Program-made: the position numbers and the translations under genes
In this document: one piece after another, positions 1-9,681 of the stretch
Numbering within the stretch: position 1 is the stretch's first letter
Layout: each line of letters starts with the position of its first letter
Notes under the pieces: model-generated
What the model saw: only the letters and a program-made list of their open reading frames with translations
The model's database searches: none
Told to the model about the DNA's origin: nothing
Origin: Aquabacterium sp.
GTDB taxonomy: Bacteria; Pseudomonadota; Gammaproteobacteria; Burkholderiales; Burkholderiaceae_C
Reading direction: 5' to 3'
NCBI RefSeq assembly: GCF_030652515.1
Contig: NZ_JAUSAR010000123.1
Coordinates: 1 to 64,000, forward strand
DNA: 64,000 nt

Positions 1-190
1 TAAACCAACGGCCTTCACATCATTAAGTAAGTGGGCACGTGGTCCGGTTAGCCGGCCGATGGTTCTGGTGGCCAAGCCACTTGGGCAATGCGGTTGACTA
101 GCGTCGGGCAGGCGAGCTGCAGTAGCTGTATCGCTGCACCAATCTTGTTAGGCGCTTTCCGCCGTCTTTTTTTACCATTAGGAGTACACC

Positions 191-1039
191 ATGGCTTCCA
201 TCATCAACACCAACTTGAACTCGCTGAACGCTCAGCGCAACACTTCGTCGTCGCAAATGTCGCTGGCAACGTCCATGCAGCGCTTGTCGTCCGGTCTGCG
301 TGTCAACTCCGCCAAGGACGATGCCGCCGGTCTGGCCATCGCCGAGCGCATGAATGCCCAGGTCAAGGGCATGAACGTGGCCGTGCGCAATGCCAATGAC
401 GGCATCTCGCTGGCTCAAACGGCTGAAGGCGCGCTGGGCAAAGTGGGCGAATCGCTGCAACGCATGCGTGAACTGGCTGTTCAAGCCCGTAACGCCACCA
501 ACAGCGACGGCGACAAGGATTCGCTGGACAAGGAATACCAGCAACTGTCGAAGGAAATTCAACGCGTTCTGGGTGGTACCACCTTCAACGGCAAGGCCAT
601 CATCGGCGCCAGTGCCGGCGCACAAGACTTCCAGATCGGTGCCAACACCACCGAAAACGACATCATCACGGTGACCACCACCGACATGACGGCCGATGCC
701 AGCATCGCCCTTGTCACCACCGACGCCACCAACATCATCGACAGCACGACCGACAGCGGGGAGTTGGGCGACGTGATCGACAACATCGACGCTGCCATTG
801 ACCGCGTCAATACGGAGCGCGCTGTCTTCGGTGCCACGCAAAACCGCTTTGACTCGGTGATCTCCAACTTGCAAGTCTCGGTTGAGAACCAGACTGCCGC
901 CAAGAGCCGGATCATGGACGCCGACTTCGCCTCGGAAACGGCCAACTTGTCTCGTGCCCAGATCCTGCAGCAGGCTGGCAACGCAATGATTGCGCAGGCC
1001 AACCAGTTGCCTCAGCAAGTGCTGTCGCTGCTGCGCTGA
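191..1039 (+). CDS. fliC: Flagellin (first copy)
   Basis: Structural protein of the flagellar filament, exported by the flagellar type III apparatus and polymerised under the FliD cap. The 282-residue product starts [17 protein letters not shown], the classic N-terminal D0 helix. The conserved N domain (about residues 5-140, with [15 protein letters not shown]) and C domain (about 200-281, ending QQVLSLLR) flank a short variable centre, so this is a compact flagellin. The start follows TAGGAG at a good distance. A second flagellin follows 226 bases downstream, separated by a strong terminator, so each is its own unit. No convincing sigma-28 promoter was found in the 190 bases upstream. Identification is secure. 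Confidence 0.97.
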   Translation: MASIINTNLNSLNAQRNTSSSQMSLATSMQRLSSGLRVNSAKDDAAGLAIAERMNAQVKGMNVAVRNANDGISLAQTAEGALGKVGESLQRMRELAVQARNATNSDGDKDSLDKEYQQLSKEIQRVLGGTTFNGKAIIGASAGAQDFQIGANTTENDIITVTTTDMTADASIALVTTDATNIIDSTTDSGELGDVIDNIDAAIDRVNTERAVFGATQNRFDSVISNLQVSVENQTAAKSRIMDADFASETANLSRAQILQQAGNAMIAQANQLPQQVLSLLR

Positions 1040-1080
1040 TCAACCAGGGTCCGGGGCCTCACCGCCCCGGTTTCTTCAGG

Positions 1081-1104
1081 AGCCACCTTCGGGTGGCTTT
1101 TTCT
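1081..1104 (+). terminator. Rho-independent terminator after first flagellin
   Basis: Seven-base-pair stem (AGCCACC/GGTGGCT) with a TTCG tetraloop, followed by a T-rich run. It lies 41 bases after the flagellin stop codon and should end that transcript before the second flagellin. Confidence 0.9.
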
Positions 1105-1265
1105 TTTGATTTGGCCGGTTTTCACTCCTCACATCCAACGATTGCGCCTCGCAGAAGTCTCAAACAATTGGGGCACAGGTCAAAGCTTTCAAACAGTCCC
1201 TTTGGCCAGCTTTCTAGCAGGCCGGCGTGCGCGCCGGAAGTCACAGGATTTCTCAGGAGTGCCCC

Positions 1266-2120
1266 ATGGCCCAAACGATCAACACCAATCTGAATTCGCT
1301 GAACGCTCAGCGGAATCTGAACATGTCGCAGACTTCCCTGTCTGTGTCGATGCAGCGTTTGTCTTCGGGCTTGCGCGTCAACTCCGCCAAGGACGATGCC
1401 GCCGGTCTGGCCATCGCCGAGCGGATGAACTCCCAGATCAAGGGCATGAATGTCGCAGCGCGAAATGCGAACGACGGCATTTCCCTGGCGCAGACGGCTG
1501 AAGGCGCCCTGGGCAAGGTCAGTGATGCCCTGCAACGCATGCGGGAGTTGACAGTTCAGGCGCGCAATGCCTCGAACAGCGACAGCGACCGCGACTCCCT
1601 GAACAAGGAATTCCAGCAGTTGTCCGCGGAAATCATCCGCGTGACCGCCGGCACCACCTTCAACGGCAAGCCCATCCTGGCCACCGGCGCAGCGCAAGAT
1701 TTCCAGATCGGCGCCAACACCACGGCCAACGACATCATCACGATCACCACCACGGACATGACGGCTGATCCCAGCATCACGGCGGTCACTGGAGCGGGGG
1801 GTACTCCGGTCGTGATCGACAGCACGTCCACCACTACCACCCTGGGCGACGTGATCAACGCGATCGACGGCGCCCTGGACCGCATCAACAGCGAACGTGC
1901 TGTCTACGGTGCCACCCAGAGCCGTTTCGACGCGATCATCTCGAACCTGCAGGTGTCTGCCGAGAACCAGACCGCCGCCCGCAGCCGGATCATGGACGCT
2001 GACTTTGCAGCAGAAACCGCCGCCATGTCCCGCGCCCAGATCCTGCAACAGGCCGGCAATGCCATGGTCGCCCAGGCGAACTCTCTGCCCCAGCAGGTGC
2101 TCAAGCTGCTGCAAGGCTGA
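1266..2120 (+). CDS. fliC: Flagellin (second copy)
   Basis: Second filament protein, 284 residues from [17 protein letters not shown]. An in-frame upstream extension exists but the start after CAGGAGTGCCCC matches the flagellin N-terminus exactly. N and C domains are nearly the same as in the first copy, including the [20 protein letters not shown] block and the [17 protein letters not shown] stretch. Differences concentrate in the exposed middle and the C-terminal tip (QQVLKLLQG). The pair looks like a lineage-specific tandem duplication, common in Burkholderiales, that gives either a mixed filament or alternative subunits. It is followed by fliD with its own promoter. Confidence 0.96.
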   Translation: MAQTINTNLNSLNAQRNLNMSQTSLSVSMQRLSSGLRVNSAKDDAAGLAIAERMNSQIKGMNVAARNANDGISLAQTAEGALGKVSDALQRMRELTVQARNASNSDSDRDSLNKEFQQLSAEIIRVTAGTTFNGKPILATGAAQDFQIGANTTANDIITITTTDMTADPSITAVTGAGGTPVVIDSTSTTTTLGDVINAIDGALDRINSERAVYGATQSRFDAIISNLQVSAENQTAARSRIMDADFAAETAAMSRAQILQQAGNAMVAQANSLPQQVLKLLQG

Positions 2121-2137
2121 TGGTTGAGGCTCAGGGC

Positions 2138-2165
2138 TCAAGTTCCCGGCCAGTTGTGCCGATAC
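2138..2165 (+). promoter_or_regulatory. Candidate sigma-28 (FliA) promoter of fliD
   Basis: TCAAGTTC at 2138-2145 and GCCGATAC at 2158-2165 resemble the FliA boxes TAAAGTTT and GCCGATAA. The spacer is 12 rather than 11 bases. It sits 63 bases before the fliD start, where a late flagellar promoter is expected. Confidence 0.6.
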
Positions 2166-2227
2166 ACCCTGTGTCGAGCCACGTCGTGTGACGAGCTGAG
2201 ACGTTTGGCGGGCTGAAGGAGCAACAC

Positions 2228-3694
2228 ATGGCCACCACCAGTAGCATCAGTTCCCTGGGCATCGGCAGCGGGCTGCAGGCAAACGAGATTGTGACCAAGC
2301 TGGTCGCGCTGGAAAGCCAGCCTATCGTCAACCTGCAAACCGCGTCCGACAAGCTGCAGACCAAGATCTCGGCCTACGGGCAGGTCCAGTCCGCCGTGTC
2401 GAGCGTGCGCGACGTCGCGCGAAAACTGACATCGGCCGACCTGTGGGGCGCCACCGCCGCCGCCTCCGCCGATGCCACCGCCGTGAACGCCACCACCTCC
2501 GCGGGCGCCCAGGTGGGCACCTACGCCGTGGACGTGACCGTCCTGGCCAAGACGCAATCGGTGGTGACCAAAACCTCACTGGCTTCCGGGGCCAGCACCC
2601 TGGGTTCGGGCACCTTGACCATCGACCTGGGCACCTGGACCGGCAACAGCTTTGCGGCCAAATCGGGTACCACGCCCGTGGTCGTCACCGTGGAGGCCAC
2701 CGACACCCTGGCCAACATCCGCGACAAGATCAACGGCAGCAACTCGGGCGTCAAGGCCTCGATCATCACGGACTCATCAGGTTCGCGACTGGTCATGCAA
2801 TCGGCCGCCACCGGCGAGGCCAATGGCTTTCGCATCACCGCCGCTGATGCAGGCGATGGCAACAACATTGACGATGCTGGACTGTCTGCCCTGGCCTATG
2901 ACCCCGGCAGCACCACGGCCGGCACAAACTTGAGCCAGGCCGCGACCGACGCGCAAGCGACGATCAACAACGTCCCCATCAAATCGGCCACCAACACCTT
3001 GAGTGAGGTGATCTCCGGCCTGACCATGACCCTGAGCAAGGTCACCACCGGCCCGGGCATCACCACCGGCCCGATCAACATCACCGTCAGCCAGGACACG
3101 GCCGCCATCACCAAAGCGATCACCGACTTCGCCACGGCGTACTCGTCAATGGCGACCTTGCTGAAGACCAACACCAAGTACGACGAGAGCACCAAGACCG
3201 CCGGCAACTTGCAAGGCGACAGTGGCGCCCTGAGCGTTCAGAACCAGTTCCGCGCCATCCTGGGCAGCAGCTCCGACGCGTCCACCACCTTTGGCACCCT
3301 GTCGTCGATCGGGCTTGAAATCCAGACCGATGGCACCGTCAAGGTCAACAGCAGCAAGCTGACCAGCTCGCTGGGCAATCTGGCAGAAGTGAAAAAGCTG
3401 TTCTCGAACTCGGATTCGGTGGATGCCAACAAGGACGGCATCATGACCCGCCTGCGGGTCTTGAGCGACAACCTGTTGAGCACCGACGGCATCTTGACTG
3501 TGCGCACCAGCGGCCTCAAACAAACCATCACCGACAACCAGGCTCGTCAAGAGTCCTTGCAGAACCGTGTCGACCTGTATGAAAAGCGTCTGAAGGCGCA
3601 GTACACCGCGCTCGACACCATCATGGCTGGGCTGAACAGCCAGGGCAACTACGTGACCCAGATGATCAATTCGCTGAACAACAACAGCAATTGA
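2228..3694 (+). CDS. fliD: Flagellar filament capping protein FliD (HAP2)
   Basis: Cap protein that folds flagellin subunits at the filament tip. It has 488 residues, normal for the family. The N domain (about 10-105) begins SSLGIGSGLQANEIVTKLVALE. The C domain (about 235-475) contains the repeated IRDKINGSNSGVKASIITD block of the D2/D3 region and ends in a long predicted coiled coil (DNQARQESLQNRVDLYEKRLKAQ split over the C-terminus). An AAGGAG ribosome site precedes the start. A second, shortened fliD follows at once with a separate sigma-28 promoter. Confidence 0.95.
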   Translation: MATTSSISSLGIGSGLQANEIVTKLVALESQPIVNLQTASDKLQTKISAYGQVQSAVSSVRDVARKLTSADLWGATAAASADATAVNATTSAGAQVGTYAVDVTVLAKTQSVVTKTSLASGASTLGSGTLTIDLGTWTGNSFAAKSGTTPVVVTVEATDTLANIRDKINGSNSGVKASIITDSSGSRLVMQSAATGEANGFRITAADAGDGNNIDDAGLSALAYDPGSTTAGTNLSQAATDAQATINNVPIKSATNTLSEVISGLTMTLSKVTTGPGITTGPINITVSQDTAAITKAITDFATAYSSMATLLKTNTKYDESTKTAGNLQGDSGALSVQNQFRAILGSSSDASTTFGTLSSIGLEIQTDGTVKVNSSKLTSSLGNLAEVKKLFSNSDSVDANKDGIMTRLRVLSDNLLSTDGILTVRTSGLKQTITDNQARQESLQNRVDLYEKRLKAQYTALDTIMAGLNSQGNYVTQMINSLNNNSN

Positions 3695-3740
3695 TCGGGG
3701 CCTGCCACGGCAGGAATTCACGAGTGACCGACGATTGCAC

Positions 3741-3767
3741 TCAAGACTGAGCAAAGCCTGCCGAAAC
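3741..3767 (+). promoter_or_regulatory. Sigma-28 (FliA) promoter of the fliD paralogue
   Basis: TCAAGACT, exactly 11 bases, then GCCGAAAC: canonical spacing with good box matches. A transcript would start near 3774. This argues against an upstream start at 3770 and for the ATG at 3821 in the downstream gene. Confidence 0.7.
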
Positions 3768-3820
3768 CCATGGTGAATGGGTTTTTTGTGCAGGTTTTCA
3801 GCAGTACCGGGAGCAATATC

Positions 3821-5014
3821 ATGGCTTCAATCTCCATCGCGGGGACGGGCAGTGGCATTGATGTCAGTTCGTTCGTCACACAGCAGCAACTGTCGGTTGA
3901 GAGACCGTCGGCTGACCCACCACGAGCGCTCCAGGCCGAACCTGCCCAGACCAATCTGTCCCCCCAGGGCAAGTTGCAAAGCGCGCAATCAACCTATGTG
4001 AATGCCGCCCAAAAGCTGGCCGACGACATGAGCTGGGCCAACACCGTCGCCAGCTCCAGCCAGCCAACGGCCGTGTCGGCCTCCAGCGACAGCACCGCCG
4101 CCGCCGGCAACTACAGCGTCGAAGTGAACTCATTGGCCACGGCTCAGGCCACCACGTCCGCATCGTTCTCTGGCGTGGGCACCGTCATCGGCCTGGGCAC
4201 CCTGCACATTGAACTGGGCAGCATCAACAGCTCGCAAACGGCTTTTGCCACCAACCCCAACTGGCCCAAGTCGGATGTGCGCCTGGGCCCACACGACAAC
4301 TCGCTGGAAAAGATCCGCGACAAGATCAACGCCGCAGGTGTGGGCGTCGTGGCCTCGGTCATCAGCGATGCCACGGGCTCGCGCCTGGTGTTGCGCTCGA
4401 CCAGCACTGGCGCCGACAACGGCTTCAAGGTGTCGGCCTCGGGTGAGGAGGGCAAGCCCCCCAGCCCCGACCTGGCGGCCCTGGGCTTCGACCCCATGCT
4501 CGCTCAGCAAAGCACCCAGCAAACGCAAGCAGCAAGCGACGCCAAAGCCAAGGTCAATGGCGTGGACGTTCAATCGCCCACCAACACCTTGTCCGACGCC
4601 GTGCCAGGCGTGAGCTTCAAGCTGGGCAAGGTCACCGATGGCCCCGTCAACGTGTCGGTCGGCCAAGACCAGGATGCTTTGAAAAAATCCATCAACGAGT
4701 TCACCCAGTCGTACAACGAACTGAACGCCCAGGGGCAGCCCCCCCAGGTGCCCAGCCAACGTCTGGCCGACATCGGGATCGCCAAGGACACCGATGGCAC
4801 CTTGAAGATCGACAGCGCCCGGCTGGACAAAGCCCTGGCCACCCAGCCGGAGAAGGTGCAGGACGTGTTTGCCGAAGCCCGGGACGAGGCTTCTGCAGCC
4901 AAGGCCGACGACAAGCGTGCAACGCGTGACGCCGACCAGCCTGCGGCCTCCTACGCCCAAAAGCTGCTGGACCAGTACAAGTCCCTCGAGGCCAGCGAAA
5001 CTGCGGCGCATTGA
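3821..5014 (+). CDS. Shortened FliD-like capping protein
   Basis: A 397-residue protein starting MASISIAGTGSGIDVSSFV, clearly of the FliD family: an N-terminal GSGxDV motif, and a central IRDKINAAGVGVVASVISDATGSR block closely matching the upstream FliD. Two parts are missing relative to that FliD: about 30 residues after NELNA, and the long C-terminal coiled coil. The end is instead Ala-rich and charged. The N-terminal helix is also unusual (QLSVERPSADPPRALQAEP). It has its own sigma-28 promoter, so it is probably expressed. It could be a specialised alternative cap, an accessory subunit, or a decaying duplicate. The family call is firm, function uncertain. Confidence 0.85.
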   Translation: MASISIAGTGSGIDVSSFVTQQQLSVERPSADPPRALQAEPAQTNLSPQGKLQSAQSTYVNAAQKLADDMSWANTVASSSQPTAVSASSDSTAAAGNYSVEVNSLATAQATTSASFSGVGTVIGLGTLHIELGSINSSQTAFATNPNWPKSDVRLGPHDNSLEKIRDKINAAGVGVVASVISDATGSRLVLRSTSTGADNGFKVSASGEEGKPPSPDLAALGFDPMLAQQSTQQTQAASDAKAKVNGVDVQSPTNTLSDAVPGVSFKLGKVTDGPVNVSVGQDQDALKKSINEFTQSYNELNAQGQPPQVPSQRLADIGIAKDTDGTLKIDSARLDKALATQPEKVQDVFAEARDEASAAKADDKRATRDADQPAASYAQKLLDQYKSLEASETAAH

Positions 5015-5082
5015 TTTCTCGTGTTGGGAAACAGAGGCCAAAACACCCTCCATTTCGCGCAATCAGGATGGCGTTTGAGGTT

Positions 5083-5109
5083 CAAGCTGATCAGGGAAGT
5101 GTCGATAAA
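5083..5109 (+). promoter_or_regulatory. Sigma-28 (FliA) promoter of fliST
   Basis: TCAAGCTG, 11 bases, then GTCGATAA. Spacing is canonical and the -10 box differs from GCCGATAA at one base. It lies 43 bases before the fliS start and would drive fliS, fliT and probably the PilZ gene. Confidence 0.7.
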
Positions 5110-5151
5110 TAGCTCAACGCTGATTGCAGCATCTTCCGAGAGTCATTTCAG

Positions 5152-5619
5152 ATGTACGCCACCATCACAGCCTCCTCTGCCAACGTCTTTGGTCCCCGGA
5201 CCTCAGGCAACATGTACCGCCAGGTCGGCCTTGAAACCGGGGTCAGCGGCGCGTCGCCGCATCAACTGATCGGCATGCTGCTCAATGGCGCACTCGAAGC
5301 CATTGCACAAGCCCGCGGCGCCATCAAAGCCAAGCAGGTCGAAGCCAAGTGCAAGGCCATCAGCAAGGCCGTGAGCATCGTCGATGAGGGCCTGAAGGCC
5401 AGCCTGGATTTGAAGACCGGTGGCCAACTGGCCGCCAACCTGAATGACCTGTACGCCTACGTGACCACCCGTTTGACGCAGGCCAACCTGCATTCGGATG
5501 ACGCGGCCCTGGAGGAATGCGCCAACCTCCTCAGCCCCTTGCGCGATGCCTGGAGCAGCATTGGCTCTGGCAACGTTGAACAAGCGCGCACCACCTACCT
5601 TGAAGGGGTTCAACCATGA
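5152..5619 (+). CDS. fliS: Flagellin export chaperone FliS
   Basis: Cytosolic chaperone that binds the C-terminus of flagellin and prevents early polymerisation. It has 155 residues, slightly longer than the usual 125-140. The conserved MYRQVGLETGVSGASPHQLIGMLLNGAL helix-start region spans residues 22-49. The remainder is the expected four-helix bundle (IDEGLKASLDLKTGGQLAANL-like core). The stop codon overlaps the fliT start (ATGA), so the two are translationally coupled. Confidence 0.95.
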   Translation: MYATITASSANVFGPRTSGNMYRQVGLETGVSGASPHQLIGMLLNGALEAIAQARGAIKAKQVEAKCKAISKAVSIVDEGLKASLDLKTGGQLAANLNDLYAYVTTRLTQANLHSDDAALEECANLLSPLRDAWSSIGSGNVEQARTTYLEGVQP

Positions 5620-5963
5620 ACGCCCCAGAACTGATCACCGCCCCTGACGAAGACATCCAAGCAGGAAGCCTTTTGAGTTACTACGAAGCCATCGAAACTG
5701 CCAGCCACGACATGCTGGAAGCCGCCCGCACGGGCGATTGGGACACCGTTGTCCGCCTGGAAGGCGCTTGCGCCGTGCTGATCTCTCAGCTCAAGCACGC
5801 CGCCGACCAGTACCCACTGGGCGCCGACGAACGCGCCCTCAAGAGCCGCATCATGCAGCGCATCCTGGTCAACGACGCCGAGATCCGCCACCTGGCCGAA
5901 CCCTGGATCAATGACCTGAGCAAGATGATGGGCAGCAAGTCGGACCCTTCTCAAATGCATTGA
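5616..5963 (+). CDS. fliT: Flagellar protein FliT
   Basis: Small helical chaperone for FliD. In enteric bacteria it also restrains FlhDC; that role is not established for this lineage. It has 115 residues, with the SYYEAIETASHDMLEAARTG helix and a heptad-like second half typical of FliT. It overlaps fliS by four bases. Identity rests on the fliS-fliT arrangement and helical pattern, because FliT proteins are weakly conserved. Confidence 0.85.
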   Translation: MNAPELITAPDEDIQAGSLLSYYEAIETASHDMLEAARTGDWDTVVRLEGACAVLISQLKHAADQYPLGADERALKSRIMQRILVNDAEIRHLAEPWINDLSKMMGSKSDPSQMH

Positions 5964-5975
5964 CCACGACGGCCC

Positions 5976-6689
5976 ATGGACGACTACCGAATCACCTCGC
6001 CGGTTGAAGTCGATGACTTCCTCAAGCGCTTGCTCAATGCCAATGCCTTGATGACCTTGAGCGGCCCCGGCGGGACCAGCTACACCACCATGCTGTGGGC
6101 GGTTGATTCCACGCGCGGCATCGTGTGCTTCAGCGCCGAGACGGGCGACACCCGTTTGCAGGCCCTGCTGGAAACCGAAGAGGTGGTGGCCGTGGGCTAC
6201 CTGGACAGCATCAAGCTCCAGTTCGACCTGGACGGCGTGGTGCAGGTGCATGGCAACGGCACCGTGGCGCTCAACGCGCAGTACCCGCGCACGCTGTACC
6301 GCTTTCAACGGCGCTCCAGCTTCCGGGTCAAACCCCTGGTCAGCAGCACCCCGGTGGCCCACTTGCGCCACCCCGCCGTGCCCGACATGAAACTCGATCT
6401 GCGCGTGCTGGACATCAGCCTGGGCGGTGTGGCGCTGTTTTTGCCACACAACGTGCCCATGGTGTCGCCCGGCGTCAAGATCGGCCAGTGCTTCCTGGAC
6501 CTGGATTCAGACACGCGCCTGGAGATCGGCCTGATCATTCACCACGTCAGCGTGATCAACCCCGAATCCCAAGGCGCTCGCCTGGGCTGCGAGCTGGTCA
6601 ACATGAACGGGGCGACCGAACGTGCCCTGCAACAGTACGTCAACCAGACTGAAAAAAGGCGCCTGGCACTGGCCATGAGCCAGGATTGA
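5976..6689 (+). CDS. ycgR: Flagellar brake protein, YcgR-type (PilZ domain)
   Basis: A 237-residue c-di-GMP receptor expected to slow the flagellar motor when c-di-GMP is high. The N-terminal YcgR domain covers about residues 1-110. The PilZ domain starts near 112 with the binding motif RRSSFRV (RxxxR) and continues with LDISLGGVAL (D/NxSxxG), so both c-di-GMP contact elements are present. It begins 12 bases after fliT and probably shares its transcript. A diguanylate cyclase gene lies about 6 kb downstream. The call is firm. Confidence 0.93.
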   Translation: MDDYRITSPVEVDDFLKRLLNANALMTLSGPGGTSYTTMLWAVDSTRGIVCFSAETGDTRLQALLETEEVVAVGYLDSIKLQFDLDGVVQVHGNGTVALNAQYPRTLYRFQRRSSFRVKPLVSSTPVAHLRHPAVPDMKLDLRVLDISLGGVALFLPHNVPMVSPGVKIGQCFLDLDSDTRLEIGLIIHHVSVINPESQGARLGCELVNMNGATERALQQYVNQTEKRRLALAMSQD

Positions 6690-6736
6690 GCCCAGCGGAC
6701 TGCACTTGGCGCACCCAGCGCTGATAGCATCGCCGG

Positions 6737-7702
6737 ATGACTGCTCCTGACACGACCCCCTCGGCGTGGGTGATCGCCACCCGCGAAAGCCGCCTGGCCC
6801 TCTGGCAGGCCGAACACGTTCGCGACCTGCTCCACACCCGATTCAAGCGCCCCGTCACCCTGCTGGGCATGACCACCCGAGGCGACCAGATCCTGGACCG
6901 CTCCTTGTCCAAAGTGGGCGGCAAAGGCCTGTTCGTCAAGGAGCTTGAAGTGGCCCTGGAAGAAGGCCGCGCCGACCTGGCCGTGCATTCGCTCAAAGAC
7001 GTGCCCATGGAGCTGCCCGAAGGCTTCGTGCTGGCCTGCGTGATGGAGCGCGAAGACCCCCGCGACGCGTTCGTCTCCAATGATTTCGCCAGCCTGGACG
7101 CCCTGCCCCAAGGCGCCGTGGTGGGCACCTCCAGCCTGCGCCGCCTGACGCAGTTGCGCGCCCTGAGGCCCGACCTGCGGATCGAGCCCCTGCGCGGCAA
7201 CCTGGACACCCGCCTGCGCAAGCTGGACGAAGGCCACTACGCGGCCATCATCCTGGCCGCCGCTGGCCTCAAACGCCTGGGCCTGGCCGAGCGCATCCGC
7301 CAGGTCATCGACACCGAGGTGATGTTGCCCGCCGCCGGACAAGGCGCCCTGGGCATCGAGGTGCGACTGGACCACCCCGACCTGCTGCCCTCGCTGGCCA
7401 CGCTCACGCACACGCCCACCTGGCTGGCCACGCTGGCCGAACGTGCGGTGTCACGCGGCCTGGGCGGCAGTTGCTCCATGCCCTTGGCCGCCTACGCCCA
7501 ATGGTCATCCGCCAACGCCAAGACGCCCGCCGCCATGACCCTGCGCGCCCTGCTGGGCCACCCCGCCCAGAACACACTGGTGCGCGCCCAGATGCAAGGC
7601 TCACCCACCACCCCGGCCGAGGCCGAAGCCTTGGGTCGGCAAGTGGCGCAGCAACTCCAGGCCCAAGCCGGCCCCGAGTGGCTGGCCGCGCTGGTGGCCT
7701 GA
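6737..7702 (+). CDS. hemC: Hydroxymethylbilane synthase (porphobilinogen deaminase)
   Basis: Joins four porphobilinogens into hydroxymethylbilane in haem and sirohaem synthesis. It has 321 residues, the usual size. Seen: [18 protein letters not shown] at the N-terminus, the substrate-binding region [33 protein letters not shown], and the cofactor cysteine in [12 protein letters not shown] near residue 250. It is first in a tight hemC-hemD-hemX-hemY cluster (7 bases to hemD), the arrangement of many Burkholderiales and pseudomonads. Confidence 0.97.
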   Translation: MTAPDTTPSAWVIATRESRLALWQAEHVRDLLHTRFKRPVTLLGMTTRGDQILDRSLSKVGGKGLFVKELEVALEEGRADLAVHSLKDVPMELPEGFVLACVMEREDPRDAFVSNDFASLDALPQGAVVGTSSLRRLTQLRALRPDLRIEPLRGNLDTRLRKLDEGHYAAIILAAAGLKRLGLAERIRQVIDTEVMLPAAGQGALGIEVRLDHPDLLPSLATLTHTPTWLATLAERAVSRGLGGSCSMPLAAYAQWSSANAKTPAAMTLRALLGHPAQNTLVRAQMQGSPTTPAEAEALGRQVAQQLQAQAGPEWLAALVA

Positions 7703-7709
7703 GCCCGGC

Positions 7710-8531
7710 ATGCGCCTGCTGGTCACCCGGCCCGAACCCCAGGCCAGCGCCTGGGTTGAGCAACTGCGAACCCTGGGCCTGGATGCCCAGGCGCTGCCCC
7801 TGATCGACATTCAGGGGCCCAACGACCCGGCGCCCGTGCACGCCTTGTGGCGCCATTTGCACCAGGCCCGCCTGTTGATGTTCGTCAGCCCCAGCGCCGT
7901 CGAATGGTTCTTCCGCCTGCGCCCGGCAGACTGCCTTTGGCCAGCACAAACCCTGGCGGCAGCCCCCGGCCCCGGCACGGCCCGAGCCTTGGCGCAAACC
8001 GCGCTGGATGCCGGCCTGGCCTTGCCGCAGGTCATCTGCCCCGGTGAGGATGCCGCCCAGTTCGATTCCGAAACCTTGTGGCCTCTGCTACAAGCGCTCG
8101 ATTGGCAGGGCCAGGCCGCCTGGACCATCAGCGGCGGTGATCGCCAGGATGCCAAAGGCCGCGCCTGGCTCAGCCAGCAATTGCGCTCGCGCGGCGCCCA
8201 GGTCACGTCGTTGCTGACCTATCAGCGCAGCGCAGCGCACTGGTCGCCCGAACAACAGGCCCTCGCCCTCGCCGCCACTCAGAACCCGCCAGATCACTGC
8301 TGGCTGTTCAGCAGCTCTGAAGCCATCGACCACCTCACCGACACACTGATGCCGGGCCAAACCTGGCAGAACGCCACAGCCCTGGCCACCCATCCCCGAA
8401 TCGCCGAGCGGGCCAGGCTGGCCGGGTTTGGCCAGGTGATCGCCACGCGCCCCACCCCCGAGGCAGTGGTGGCCGCACTACGACCCGCCAAATCCGGCCT
8501 CGTGCACGTCGATACAATGAATCCATCGTGA
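7710..8531 (+). CDS. hemD: Uroporphyrinogen-III synthase
   Basis: Cyclises hydroxymethylbilane with inversion of ring D to give uroporphyrinogen III. It has 273 residues. Sequence conservation is low in this family, but MRLLVTRPEPQASAWVEQL at the start, FVSPSAVEWFF and the late WLFSSSEAIDHL segment match the two-lobed HemD fold. Position between hemC and hemX confirms it. The stop overlaps the GTG start of hemX by four bases. Confidence 0.92.
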   Translation: MRLLVTRPEPQASAWVEQLRTLGLDAQALPLIDIQGPNDPAPVHALWRHLHQARLLMFVSPSAVEWFFRLRPADCLWPAQTLAAAPGPGTARALAQTALDAGLALPQVICPGEDAAQFDSETLWPLLQALDWQGQAAWTISGGDRQDAKGRAWLSQQLRSRGAQVTSLLTYQRSAAHWSPEQQALALAATQNPPDHCWLFSSSEAIDHLTDTLMPGQTWQNATALATHPRIAERARLAGFGQVIATRPTPEAVVAALRPAKSGLVHVDTMNPS

Positions 8532-9655
8532 GCGAACCCGACGTCATCCTTCCGCCTGAACCCGACTACCAACCCGTGGCCACCTCGGACTGGATGCGCT
8601 GGGCCGTCCTGGTCCTCAGCGCGGTCTGCGTGGGCGGGGCCTGGCTGGCCTGGACCACCCAGAAAAAGGTCGACACGCTCGAGCAGGAGCTGGTGCGCCG
8701 CCAGCAAGACAGCCAGGGCCAGGCCACCGAAGCGCGCCTGCTGGCCCGGCAGGCCCAGGAAATCTCACGCGAAGCCGCCGCCCGCACCACCTTGCTCGAA
8801 ACCCGGTTGGCCGAAGTCACCTTGCAGCGCAGCCAGGTCGAAGACCTCATCAAATCGATGTCCCTGTCGCGCGACGAAAACCTGGTGGTGGACATCGAAG
8901 CCGCGCTGCGCGTGGCCGTGCAGCAGTCGGCCTTGACCGGCAGCGCCGAGCCCCTGATCGCCGCCATGAAATCGGCGGAAGATCGCTTGAGCCGCGCCCG
9001 CCAGCCTCGCCTGGACAGCGTGCGCCGCTCACTGGCCAAAGACCTGGACCGCCTCAAATCCACCCGCGTGGCAGATTTATCGTCCCTCACCATCCGGCTG
9101 GACGAGGCCATCCGCCTGGTCGATGAGCTGCCGCTGATCAGCCAACCCGTGGACGAATCAGGCCGCGCGCTGGCACGGCCCACCGCACCGGTGCCCAAGG
9201 GCAAGGCCGCGCAACGTGCCAGGCCCGCTGCCAGCGCCGCCTCCAGCGTCGAAACGGCCGCATCGGCGGCCCCTTTGGGGGACCAGTTGATGCAATGGGG
9301 CCAAAGCACCGCGCGCACGGCCTGGCAAGAGGCTCAGGCCCTGGTCCGCATCACCCGCATCCGCCAGCCCGAGGCCATCCTGATCACGCCCGAGCAATCG
9401 TTCTTCCTGCGCGAGAATCTCAAGCTGCGCCTGCTGAACGCCCGCCTGGCCCTGCTGAGTCGGCAATCGGCCTCTGCCGTGGCCGATGTGAACGTGGCCC
9501 AGGCCGCCCTGACCAAATACTTCGACACCCAATCGCGCAAGACCCAGTTGCTGCAAAGCTTGCTGACCGACGTGGCCACGCAAAGCCAGCAGACCCTGGT
9601 GCCCCGCCCGGACGACACGCTGGCCAGCCTGGCCGCCATCGCGGGCGGACGCTGA
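8528..9655 (+). CDS. hemX: HemX-type membrane protein
   Basis: A 375-residue protein read from a GTG codon overlapping the hemD stop. It has one N-terminal membrane span (about residues 20-40, WAVLVLSAVCVGGAWLAW), then a coiled coil (KVDTLEQELVRRQQDSQGQA) and a long helical soluble part. Often annotated as a uroporphyrinogen-III methyltransferase, but this form lacks the SAM-binding methylase domain. It is better described as the HemX membrane partner of the haem operon; its biochemical role is unresolved. Confidence 0.88.
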   Translation: MSEPDVILPPEPDYQPVATSDWMRWAVLVLSAVCVGGAWLAWTTQKKVDTLEQELVRRQQDSQGQATEARLLARQAQEISREAAARTTLLETRLAEVTLQRSQVEDLIKSMSLSRDENLVVDIEAALRVAVQQSALTGSAEPLIAAMKSAEDRLSRARQPRLDSVRRSLAKDLDRLKSTRVADLSSLTIRLDEAIRLVDELPLISQPVDESGRALARPTAPVPKGKAAQRARPAASAASSVETAASAAPLGDQLMQWGQSTARTAWQEAQALVRITRIRQPEAILITPEQSFFLRENLKLRLLNARLALLSRQSASAVADVNVAQAALTKYFDTQSRKTQLLQSLLTDVATQSQQTLVPRPDDTLASLAAIAGGR

Positions 9656-9681
9656 ACCGCCGCTGAAAGACACCGCCCTCC

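Noticed and set aside
55-62. GCCGATGG as a sigma-28 -10 box for the first flagellin
   Set aside because: No recognisable -35 box 11 bases upstream (CACGTGGT), so the promoter of this gene was left unassigned.
98-1018. Long reverse-strand frame opposite the first flagellin
   Set aside because: High-GC codon shadow of a secure flagellin gene; no domain, signal or ribosome site. The same applies to the reverse frames opposite the second flagellin and fliD.
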